In this document: piece by piece, positions 56,501 through 64,000 of the stretch
How positions within the stretch are numbered: position 1 is the stretch's first letter
Layout of the letters: each line of letters opens with the position of its first letter
Assembly (NCBI RefSeq): GCF_047511655.1
Contig: NC_133392.1
Coordinates: 91,505,042 to 91,569,041, forward strand
Source: Castor canadensis
Taxonomy: Eukaryota > Chordata > Mammalia > Rodentia > Castoridae
DNA length: 64,000 nucleotides
Reading direction: 5' to 3'
Position numbers and translations under genes: made by a program
Notes under the pieces: model-generated
Told to the model about the DNA's origin: nothing
Seen by the model: the letters and a program-made list of their open reading frames with translations, nothing else
The model's database searches: none

Positions 56501-56964
56501 GGCATGTCTCTTGGTTGGATTTGTCCCTTCTTTCTTTTTTTCTGTTGTTTTCCAGTGTGTTTGCACTGAAGGCAGGGCTGATTCCCTCCACCCCTGCATG
56601 ACCAGGCTTTCACAAGATAGAGATGGAAATGAGTTTTAGTCCTCTTCCCTACAGCTGTGACTGTGCCTCTGGTCCAGAGTTTACTCTTGTAGGAAGGAAC
56701 CATGAGCCTGCCACACCCATCCTCCTCCTCAGCAGTTTCTCTGAGCCTCCCTTCCCCCTTTCTGCTCTTTGGTCCTCTTCCTCCTCACTCTCTTCTGCCC
56801 ACTGTGGGGAGGAAGGTAGCTGTGTTCATCACATACTTCTCCATGCTGTTACCTGTTCCTGAAAAGCACTAGCTTGCTCCTCAAATCCTGCTGTTCGGAA
56901 ATAATTGACGACATCCATCACTGCCCAGTCTGCAGGATCCGGTGGTCTCCCATTTTCCATGGAA
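40389..56964 (-). CDS. SAMD13: SAM domain-containing protein 13, two 3' coding exons, partial
   Basis: Minus-strand gene with coding exons 56853-56964 and 40389-40532, joined in phase 0. The product of these exons is 84 residues covering nearly all of the small SAM domain, from [11 protein letters not shown] to [16 protein letters not shown]. It matches my memory of human SAMD13 almost residue for residue. SAM domains mediate protein-protein association; no function of SAMD13 is shown here. Its position, convergent with UOX, agrees with human and mouse gene order. The short N-terminal exon was not found in 57-64 kb. Translation could also start at the Met inside the first exon seen (56958-56960). 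The 16.3-kb intron contains a DnaJ ORF on the same strand. Confidence 0.93.
40880..41040 (-). mobile_element. MIR SINE, antisense
   Basis: Antisense MIR: TCATTGTTTTACAGGCAAAC, then GGCATGGGATTTGAACTCAT. It lies in the SAMD13 intron. Confidence 0.65.
41080..41402 (-). mobile_element. Composite trimeric SINE, antisense on plus
   Basis: ID-like unit (TACTGGGGTTCAAATTCAGG), a first B1-like unit ending GGGGTTACAGACATGAGCC and a second ending GGGATTACAGGCATGGGCC. Confidence 0.88.
41972..42170 (-). mobile_element. Composite SINE with target-site duplication
   Basis: A T-run, an ID-like unit and one B1-like unit. A perfect 12-bp direct repeat, GCTGTACTTGAC, lies at 41960-41971 and 42171-42182, so this is a clean retrotransposition in the SAMD13 intron. 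Confidence 0.92.
42792..43109 (-). mobile_element. Composite trimeric SINE, antisense on plus
   Basis: ID-like unit (CACTGGGGGTTGAACTCACT), then two B1-like units ending GTGATGACAGGCATGCATCC and GAATTACAGATGTGAGCC. Confidence 0.85.
43110..45408. other. SAMD13 intron downstream of the DnaJ ORF
   Basis: Contains MIR-like pieces near 43720-43870, 44650-44830 and 45190-45310, each with a decayed CTCAGTTTC/CTCATTTCC core. No other coding signal is seen. Confidence 0.45.
45409..46053 (-). CDS. Intronless DnaJ (Hsp40) class B-like protein nested in SAMD13 intron
   Basis: An intact 214-residue ORF. Residues 1-70 form a J domain that starts [10 protein letters not shown], with the Hsp70-activating His-Pro-Asp at 31-33 and the [22 protein letters not shown] helices. 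J domains stimulate Hsp70 ATPase. The C-terminal part (about 155-214) keeps the DNAJB6/B8-type segment [15 protein letters not shown]. The Gly/Phe-rich linker is largely lost and replaced by a charged stretch (REN to KEELCFE), and no Ser-rich block is seen. The start has a strong Kozak context (AACCATGG). DNAJB3, B7 and B8 are intronless and testis-enriched, so this may be a related retrogene; I cannot name an ortholog. The stop lies in a splice-donor-like sequence (CAATG|GTAAGG), so it could instead be an exon spliced onwards. No AATAAA is visible within 100 bases downstream. Confidence 0.85.
   Translation of the reverse strand: MVNYYKILGVPENASSSDIKKAYHQLALQVHPDKSPDNKQAAAEKFKQVAEAYHVLSDAKSRSDYDRSRENCAKRESRGDGRDKSHLKEELCFERPHHVFQNVYEDEDLFSGDHFSTRHMSSPRRVHSSIFDVIPILDTGFSAFVSLGSRSSAPASETFVPFVSSGMGNFRLVTTCSQIVNGKRVVTKKVLENVGGKTKVEKERLFHKIPLPQW
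46054..46949. other. Upstream flank of the DnaJ ORF, no promoter recognised
   Basis: This is 5' to the DnaJ start on the minus strand. A 69-codon minus-strand frame (46037-46246) overlaps the DnaJ start and could be an upstream ORF if the transcript begins there. I see no CpG island and no clear TATA box. Confidence 0.4.
46950..47240 (+). mobile_element. LTR-like relic
   Basis: Resembles the 3' part of a MaLR/ERV LTR, with a poly(A)-signal region GAGCAAGAAATAAACTTC near 47195. Family uncertain. Confidence 0.4.
47870..48330 (+). mobile_element. Old interspersed repeat (LTR-like), family unnamed
   Basis: Begins TAGTCAGGGTTCCCCCAGAG and ends ACACATGAAATTAACCATCA. A copy in the opposite orientation lies at 59980-60490. 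Confidence 0.6.
48470..49080 (-). mobile_element. Ancient L1 (L1M-like) 3' region, antisense
   Basis: Order of motifs: AATTACATTACCATGGTATG, TCTATTTTGGATATTTCATG, TGCTGCAATGGCAAGTG and CCTACAAGCAATGTAC, as in old L1 antisense copies. It is much more diverged than the L1 at 7.6 kb. Confidence 0.7.
49090..50545 (-). mobile_element. L2-like relic, antisense, split by a DNA transposon
   Basis: Weak but consistent antisense L2 features (GGCACCACTTTACAACCACC; TAATCCATCTCTTCC; CTCTCTCTGCCTAGAATC). Interrupted at about 49954-50156. Confidence 0.45.
49954..50156. mobile_element. Non-autonomous DNA-transposon relic
   Basis: Left end AGTCATGTGCCATATAACAA and right end near CTGTCATTAAGAGATGCATT fit the terminal inverted repeats of a common mammalian MITE with decayed AACGACG-type ends. 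Family name not certain. Confidence 0.6.
50628..50769 (+). mobile_element. B1-like SINE
   Basis: CCAGGCATGATGGTGCATAC through GCCTGGGCTACACAGTGAGA and a 12-A tail. Confidence 0.88.
50770..53289. other. SAMD13 intron, mostly unassigned
   Basis: Unique-looking AT-rich sequence with a long CA microsatellite (52722-52806). No exon is recognised. Confidence 0.4.
52722..52806 (+). repeat. Interrupted (CA)n microsatellite
   Basis: CA units with CG, AA and TG interruptions over about 85 bases. Confidence 0.92.
53290..53705 (+). mobile_element. LTR relic with internal (GA)n expansion
   Basis: Order of motifs fits the ERVL-type LTR seen at 27.9 kb: GGAGGCTGAAAGTCCAAGAC, CTTGCAGATGG, then ATCACATTGTGCGGGGGTAG and GGTCTTCAACCTATG. 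The naturally GA-rich middle has expanded to about 70 bases. Confidence 0.6.
53442..53512 (+). repeat. (GA)n microsatellite
   Basis: About 35 GA units with occasional AA, within the LTR relic. Confidence 0.95.
53706..54729. other. SAMD13 intron, unassigned
   Basis: No repeat or exon is recognised. Confidence 0.4.
54730..55750 (-). mobile_element. Ancient L1 (L1M-like), antisense, split by a B1 SINE
   Basis: Motif order: GTGAATGTTCATATCCCTAC, GGAAAGAGGCAACCACGG, GGATAGTATTCCATTGTATG, CCTTGGGTAAATACCCAGG and CCCACCAACAATGTAG. A B1-like SINE sits at 55182-55313. Confidence 0.8.
55182..55313 (+). mobile_element. B1-like SINE inside old L1
   Basis: CAGGCGTGATGACCATGCCT to ACATAGCGAGAACATGTTTC and a TAAATA-rich tail. 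Confidence 0.82.
55751..56852. other. SAMD13 intron next to SAM exon
   Basis: A MIR-like antisense relic lies at 56270-56450 (TCATGTTACAGATGTGAAAC, GGGGTCACACACATAGACAG). Nothing else is recognised. Confidence 0.5.
56853..56964 (-). CDS. SAMD13: SAMD13 exon, N-terminal half of SAM domain
   Basis: Read on the minus strand: one base completing an Asn codon, then 37 codons from [15 protein letters not shown] to [10 protein letters not shown]. The acceptor is TTTTGCAG just above 56964 and the donor is CAG|GTAACA below 56853. The residues are the start of a SAM domain: Trp-Ala-Val-Met, then the Val-Val-x-Tyr-Phe helix, then GFEEQA. Confidence 0.94.
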
Positions 56965-57454
56965 CTGCAAAACACAAATACAGATAGTTGTCATGGCACA
57001 GGATGTATGCAGGTGTCGTCAGGCTTACTACTTTGTTTCCCAACGCTGGTCTGGGCTAGCTTATGGGACCCAGGCCTTCTCTTCTTTCAGACACCCAGAT
57101 TTCACTCTACTTCCAGAAGGACCATGATCATTCTTTTGTTTCTCAGTTTCTTATGATCATTACTCTCACTGGTTTAGTCACTGCTTTCATAATGAATTAT
57201 CTGACTTTTAATATAAATTATTTCCTCATGTAATGTTTTCTTAAAAACCAGAGACACCAAGAATCATCTAGTGACTTTTGGTGGCCCCAGCTTGATATTC
57301 ATACTATAATTTGTAGTATGAATATTCACTTTACAATGTAACTCCAACACACCTCCCTATTCCCATCTCCTACACCTTCTATACCCCATTCCCACACACT
57401 CAAGTAAATCCATTCCTCAGTGGACCATGCCCTTTCACAGATTGAGGTTTTCCC
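56965..57454. other. SAMD13 upstream intron, no feature recognised
   Basis: 5' to the SAM exon on the minus strand. The SAMD13 N-terminal exon was looked for and not found. Confidence 0.4.
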
Positions 57455-57665
57455 ATATTCTTTTTAAAAATTTTTATTATCATATTATTGTTGTACTGGG
57501 GTACACTGTGACATTAACAAAAGTTCTTGCAATATATCACAGTTGAATTCACCCCTCCATCATCCTCCCTCCCCCATTCCTGGAATAGTCCGACAGGTCT
57601 CGTTTTCTCCATTTTCATACATGAGCACATAGTATTTCCACCATATTCATTCTCCTGCATCTGAG
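57455..57665 (-). mobile_element. L1 3' UTR, antisense, short
   Basis: T-rich start, TTGTACTGGGGTACACTGTG, then CACCCCTCCATCATCC and CATACATGAGCACATAG, collinear with the L1 at 22.5 kb. Confidence 0.8.
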
Positions 57666-59979
57666 GTTTTTCCATATTCTGTCCCAGCCCCTTACAACCC
57701 CTCAGCTAATGAAATCCCACCACTCCTACAGTTCAAAGGCCACTTCTTCTCTGAGGAATTTTTGGGCCTCAACAAAGAAGTGTTTCAGTTATAATTTATC
57801 AGCGCTCATGCACCCATTCAAACTCATGCTGTACCACCATCTACACTACAGATGTCATAGGTGTAGACTAGATTCAACATGTGTGAGCTTGGCACTTTTC
57901 ATTTTATTATTCCTAGAGTCAAGTATGTACTTCGGAATTCAATCAGTAATGCTCAATATAAGTTACAATGAATAAACAGATGACAAATATTTGTCTGAGA
58001 AGTCCCATGGGTACCTCTTCTTGTTGGCTTTAGAGAGGAGGAAAAGTGAAACAGAGAAAGAGCAGCAAGGCCTGCAGTTCCTATCACTACGGCTCATTTC
58101 TAATGTTTCAGGATCATTTGGAAGTCTATAGAGAATCATCCAAGGTGATTCTCCCAGAGTGTACATCCATTCACATTGTCCCTCTGCTTAAAATTCTTCA
58201 AAGGCTCCCCAGTGCTCTTTAGATAAATTCCAAACAGCTTGGGAGATCCTTCAGAAGAGAGGCCCTCTACTTTTCCAGTTAGAAACACACCGGGGAGCAA
58301 AACAGACACAGCCCTTACCCTTAGAGGCCTTACAGTCTGATAGCCCCCCAAAACACCAAAATAATTTAGAAAAAAAATCACATTAGAATACTCATATCCT
58401 TAGAAGGAAAACCCATCTATCTTCCTCTCTGTAGCTTACCAGCACTCAGCACAGTTTGACTGGTGCATAAGTAATATGCAAAGACCTGCTACATTCAATG
58501 GACTAACCATGAAGCACAGCTGCTTTTCACAGGTTGCCTAACATCAGTCGCATCTCTAATGAACTGTCGACTTTAACTCACTGTTAGGAAGCAAAAGCTC
58601 AGAAAGGGTGAAACTCACCCCAAATCACATAGCAGTTAGAGTCAGGATTGGATTCTAGAGGTGCTTGACTCCAAACCTATGCTTTTTCCCATTGTATTTA
58701 GTGATATAACAACTATTTACTAAAAGTCCAGTCTTCTCAATATTGTGCTCGGTACTGGGTTCTAAGCACAGAGAATGCAGAGTTCCCACCCTCAAGGAGG
58801 TGGCAATCTGTGTAGAGAAAGCAGACTTGAATAGGTAACTCCAGGTAATACTAGAATTGAAGGGTGAGGACACATGCAGTAGAGGGCTGCTTAATTCTGT
58901 CTGACTTGAACACTGTAGATTTTCGGTGCCAATTTTAAAAAGAGTTAATTGCTGCAAATACACCCAAAGCTAGACCCCAGAGATGCATAAATTTGCTGGG
59001 TCCCTCTAGTGGTTTGAGTGACAGCTTAAGGAGAAAGTTGGAGGTGATCCAAGGTAACATAAATGGGGTAGGGCAGGGTAAGGGTCCCTGTGTGTGTGAG
59101 GACCCAAGGCCAAATAATATCTGACATTGGTACATTTTGGAGAGTGAATTTAAGTGGCATTTTTTTCTTGCTGGGAAAGCAGGAAAGCATATTTGTGGCC
59201 AAACTGAGACATAAGTGTCTTATAAAGTTAAGACTTTATTGCCTTATAAATGGGCCATTCCCTCCACATCTTCTCTTATAACATGTGCTTATCAGATTTC
59301 AGAGAAAATTTAAATGGTGCTATTTAAAACACTTCCCAGATGATGGTTCCATTGTGGATGCTGACTGTGCACTGATGAAATGAGATGGCAGGAAGAAAAG
59401 TGCCATTGTCATTTCATATTTATTACTCTCTATCATCATACCAAAATGTGTCTAAGAAAATAGTACATATTAAGATGATTTATGAATATTTTTTCAGGCA
59501 TGGAATCTTCAAAAAAGAGATGTATATTTAACCTTATAAAAATTATCAAGAAATTGGTTTTCAATTAGCAGAATTTGTCCTCAATTTCCTTACTTTATCA
59601 AGTCAGTGTTTCTGTTTAACCCAACCACCTTTTAGCCTTGGCCATATGATTAGGTACATCATGTATTATACCATGTGTGAATAATTCACACTAGGAAATA
59701 TTTACACCTTAATGAAATAATTGTCTCACTTTTAAAGAGAGAATAATGGGGACAGAAATGCAATAAATATAAAATTGGCAGATAGATGCAGATTGAGACC
59801 TCTTTATGAGCTTTTTTCATGTTCACATATCATAAGTATAAGTTCTGGAGGCAAAGTTTCTACTTCCCTTTACATGAAAACAGGTAGAAATAACTGAAGC
59901 TTTCTGAGTTCAGCACATTGTACATTTCATGGAGCTTAGGATATTACAGATTCTGAGGATTTGGTCAGGCTGCGAGAGT
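57666..59979. other. SAMD13 upstream region with old L2/MIR pieces
   Basis: Antisense L2-like at 58150-58350 (TGCTTAAAATTCTTCAAAGG), MIR-like at 58560-58690 (CAAATCACATAGCAGTTAGA) and L2-like at 58690-58860 (GAGAATGCAGAGTTCCCACC). There is no exon that I recognise. Confidence 0.45.
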
Positions 59980-60490
59980 TGTGATGGTTAATCTTGATTA
60001 GATTGAGAGAAACCTAGGAGATTAGTAAAGTACACTTCTGGGAGGGCATTTGTACAGATGACTGGTATGTGGGGGCAGCAACTAAGTGTAAAAATGCTAT
60101 CCTGAATGTGCACAGCACTGTGCAATAGGCTGGGAGCTTGGAGGGAACAAAGGTAGGAGGAGGAAGCTAGTCGCATGTGCAAGCACCACTCTTCCTGAGA
60201 GAGTGCATCTGCTGCTGCCGTCACTGTCCACGAGCATCAGAATCCAGTTTCTTCAACTTTTCACCATGGACTCAGACAAGTGACTCTCCAGAGAGCTTCC
60301 AGGCCTTCAGTCTTGAACTGGGACTGCATCTTTGGATCCCCTTGTTCTGAGGCTTACAGTTCCTTGAGCTAGCAGCTCCTGGGTCTCTGGGTCTCCAGCC
60401 TGCAAATGGCTACTGCTGGACTCTTCAGTCTCCAATTGTGTAATAAGTCTATAAATCCTGTTGGCTCTGTTCTCTAGAGAACCCTGATAA
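59980..60490 (-). mobile_element. Old interspersed repeat, inverted relative of the one at 47.9 kb
   Basis: Begins GTGATGGTTAATCTTGATTA and ends TGTTCTCTAGAGAACCCTGA, which complements the ends of the 47870-48330 element. Confidence 0.6.
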
Positions 60491-63077
60491 TCAGTCTTCT
60501 ACTCAAGAACTAATTTTCATTTTGATACTACTTTTAGGTCTGTACTAAATCCAGCTTTTAATAATTCAGTGGGATGATTAAAAAAATGCTAAGACCAGAA
60601 AAAATGGCCTTCCCACTTCTGTGATTGTCACAGGAAGACACAGAAAATGAGTATCAAGTAGTTGGGTTGTTGCTGTGATTACCTGACTATGAGGTTCAGA
60701 AGCCTTTGGAACTGCTTTCTGGGAGAGCTTGGAAACATTTGAACATGCAGGGTAGAGAAGCTCTAAAATGCTGCACACAGTGTTTAATAGATGACTCCTG
60801 TGGGAGCTCAGAGGACCAGAATGCTCAGAGAAATGCAGATAGTAAAGACTGTCCTTACAAAGTTTCAGATGGAAATGAAGACTTTATTGGGAATTGGACT
60901 GTTACATTCTGGCAAAGTACATGTCTCCATTTTGCCTGTACCCCATGACTTTGTGGGAGGCTGAGTTTAAAGGAAATGGATTAATTTGATCCATTTCAAC
61001 AAAGTTTCCTGGTGCATGGGTATTGCTAGATGCTTTTAGCCAGTTACAATGGGAATCAGAAGCAAAAAGCAGAACACAGGATGTGAAAAACTTGCAATGT
61101 GAAGGACTTTATTTAGGGGTCAGGAAACATGTGGCTGTTAAAAGATAAAAAGAGATGAAAAGAAGCCAAGTACTTTGCAAGAGGACAACAGCAAGTATTC
61201 CTTGAGGACATCTCAGGAATCAGTGAGACTCGACAGAGTCAAGGACATGAAACTAAACTCATTTGAAAAACTTTCCTTTGAGAAGAGAGGGCTGCCAGGG
61301 CACCGTGCCTACACAGGGCCACCTAGGGAAGTGTTCCCTGAATTCAGTCACCCAAATACTCAGAAGTCACTGTAGACATGGTCTAAGGGGGCCTTGCTAC
61401 TGCTCAAGCTATGGACAGACTTTGGTATTGTCCAAGTGATGCTGGATTTGTAGGCATACAGAATGCAGGAGTTGCACCCAGATTTCAAATGAAGGCCTGG
61501 GAAGGCAGGTGATGTGTAATACAATTGGAATCCCTATGGGCAGCTCCTAAGAAGGCAAGGCATGAAGCTACAAGAGTGAACTGCAGATGTGACAGAGAAC
61601 CTGGGAAGCTGGAGATGCCAGGAACACAGAACATCTGCTCAGGAAAGCTGCTGGCAGTGAATGGAACCAGCCCAAAGGAGAGTTCATGTGATCTGCAACC
61701 AGCAAGGCCACAGGGGCAGAGCTGCCCAAGTCCTTTGACACTCATATCCTACCACTATGTGCCCTTGATGCCAGATATGAAACTACAGGATTTAACATTT
61801 GCCCTGCTGGGTTTCAGACTTGCTTTGGTCCCATTCATTTTTCCTTTTTTTTAGAATGGGAATGTTTCATCTCTGCCAAGGGCATGGGGTAGGCTTGGCT
61901 TTGCAAACTCTTAGTTCCATGATCTCCAACAGTGACGAAGTGGACCAGGGACCTCCCAAAACTGAAGGAGATTGCTTCAAATTCTCATTCCAGGCCAGCT
62001 TCTGAAAGAAATAGCAGACTGTCAGGGACTATCATAAGAAACTATGCTTTTGTGAATCCTGTAGAAATGAAAGCCTGTTCAGTTCAGCTTGTACAGTGCC
62101 AGAATATCATTAGTGTTTTCTTTCTTTAGTGGTTTGTTTAAATTTAAATCCCCAGTAATCTGTAGAATCTTCTTCTAGGAAATGGTGGAGTCTATTAGGA
62201 TCCACTTATGTCTCTACAACCTGCTAAAACCAGCAATATGAGCAATATCTGAAGTTAACTTGTTCCATGTAAAGTTTTGGCCTTCTGATGCAAATGTCAA
62301 GGAACTCTGACTCTTATAATCCCGGGTTGATGAGAGACCTTATGGAATCAGATTCCTTTTAAAAACTGTGAAGCCACTTGTGACATCAACCCTAGATCCA
62401 ACTGTCTTGCATTTGCTCTTGCTATGTGCTGGGCTGTCAACAGGTTTATCCTCCACTTCTTGTGGTTGAACTAGTGTGATTTTGGTTAAATGGTGATTGT
62501 AGATAAGCTTAGCCCCCTCACCTACAACCCCTTCTTAGTTTCCTTCCTTATGCTGGGTTTTTAAAGTTTAAAAAGTCCTGATTGAATATAAATGCCCAGT
62601 TCCATTCTTTGTGAGATGGTTGCTTCCGCCTGATTCCCTAATAGTGCTGTGTTAGTGTCTTGTACTAGAATTCAACATTCCCTTCTCCTTTTGTACTGTG
62701 TTGTGCTTCCTGTCTTCCTCATATCCTTGCAGACTGTCTTTTTAGGAAAAGTGTCAGTAATTTCTATAATCTTTCTTAAAATGAGAACTAATTATTGTCC
62801 ACACTTGTAGCATTCTTCATTAAAGTCCTCCTTCTCACACAAAACAAAGCAAAACAAAGAATGGAAATGTTTCTTCTGTGGTATTGTATTTGGAAGAATA
62901 TAATTTTTTTTAAATGGGCTCACAGCTGAGTTGCCTTGAGTCTCAGAGGACACCTTGGCCTTGAACTTCTGAACAATGTTGGGAGTGTTAAGCATATAAG
63001 TAGTACCCTTGGAGGTGGACTAACTGAATTTTACATTATGAGATAAACAGGAGCCTTTTGGAGGCCGCGGGTAGAGC
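60491..63077. other. No gene recognised
   Basis: Short open frames (61485-61854 region) have no recognisable homology. Could be intron or upstream flank of SAMD13. Confidence 0.4.
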
Positions 63078-63430
63078 ACTGTGGTTTGGATGAAGTTTGT
63101 CTTCCAAAAGGCTCATGTGTTAAAAACTTTGTCTACAGCTGATGGCATTATTGAGAGGTGACTGGATCACAAGGGCTGTGACTTCATTCAGTAGTCACTG
63201 GTGCTGTGCCCTGGAAAGAAACACTTTGACCTGGCTCCTTCCTGTATCTCTTCTTCCTAGTTACCACAAATTGAGTTGCTTTGCTCCACTGTATGCTCCC
63301 AACATCATGATATTCTGCTTCCTCTCAGACCCAAAGAAATGAAGTCAATCAACTACGGACTAAAGCCAAAATAATCCCTTCCTCTTTTTAACCTGTTTTT
63401 CTCAGGTATTTTCACAAGGGTACTCCGGAT
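63078..63430 (+). mobile_element. MaLR-type LTR relic
   Basis: CTGTGGTTTGGATGAAGTTTG, AAGGCTCATGTGTTAAAAAC, then a 3' part with CTCAGGTATTTTCACAAGGG, in the order of THE1/MST/MLT1-class LTRs. Confidence 0.6.
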
Positions 63431-64000
63431 AAATAAGTCCAAGACATTTCACAACTCCATTATTTTCATTCATTGCGCTTCTACTTCAAAGTCAAAGAAA
63501 AACATATTTGAGAAACTAGTTAACATTTTATGGTAATACATTTGTCACAGTACTCCTTTTATAAAGCTAATTCTAAATGTTACTTATTTTTATACTCAGA
63601 AATATACTCTACCTTTGTACTGGCTTAATCTTTATAATGTCTTTTAAAATTAAATTACCCTACTCCTTGTTCATATTTTAAAACAGCCTTTGGGTAAAAG
63701 CAATTTAATTCTGATTCTAGTGAACTAATATTGATCTCTTTGCCTATAACATAACTAGGAATGAAGTAACAAAATGTGCTTTACTTTTATCTCCACTTTT
63801 CTCTCCCTTCATGCTAATGAGTAGGGATCTGGGTAAAAGGCAGTTCCAAAAAGAGAAAGGAGATTCAAAGATTCTTTACAGGTATTTTTTTCATTTTAAA
63901 ATACTCAGGTAAGTGAGATGACTCCATTTAGCTTCAGCATACTCAAGCAATGAATTCAACAAGCCCTCTGCATATTTCAAGTTCTTTAACTTAGCATTTA
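63431..64000. other. No feature recognised
   Basis: AT-rich tail of the window. No exon, RNA gene or clear repeat is seen. Confidence 0.4.

Noticed and set aside
56965..64000. SAMD13 first coding exon
   Set aside because: I looked for the expected short N-terminal peptide on the minus strand and found no convincing match. It probably lies beyond the window or is not coding in this species.

Overview
The window is mammalian nuclear DNA: genes split into exons, long introns and dense interspersed repeats. It is most likely a non-murine rodent. The uricase gene looks intact, which excludes apes and humans, where it is a pseudogene. The common SINEs join a tRNA/ID-like unit to B1-like units. I lean towards a beaver-like (castorimorph) genome, but that rests on my impression of the SINE and L1 style and is not firm.

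Layout. (1) About 2.9-24.1 kb, plus strand: the last six coding exons of UOX (urate oxidase), taken to be exons 3-8 of 8. They encode 221 residues ending in the peroxisomal signal Ser-Arg-Leu; exons 1-2 lie before the window. All six join in frame with GT/AG splice sites. (2) 24.1-40.4 kb: the interval between convergent genes, holding the UOX 3' UTR, a degraded ERVL-like provirus, LTR relics and SINEs. (3) 40.4-57.0 kb, minus strand: two coding exons of SAMD13 (small SAM-domain protein), 16.3 kb apart. UOX and SAMD13 are neighbours in the same orientation in human and mouse, which supports both calls. (4) Inside that SAMD13 intron, on the same strand, lies an intact intronless 214-codon DnaJ/Hsp40 ORF (45,409-46,053), related to the DNAJB6/B8/B3/B7 group but without a clear Gly/Phe-rich region. 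It is the most interesting feature: either a nested retrogene or an alternative exon of SAMD13, since a good splice donor overlaps its stop codon. (5) 57-64 kb: no coding exon recognised; old repeats only.

The rest is intron or intergenic DNA: L1 fragments (two with perfect 17-bp target-site duplications), SINEs, old L2/MIR, LTR relics, one DNA-transposon relic and microsatellites. There are no RNA genes, CRISPR arrays or bacterial features. Exon calls are firm. Repeat boundaries are read by eye, and repeat family names come from memory of consensus sequences.
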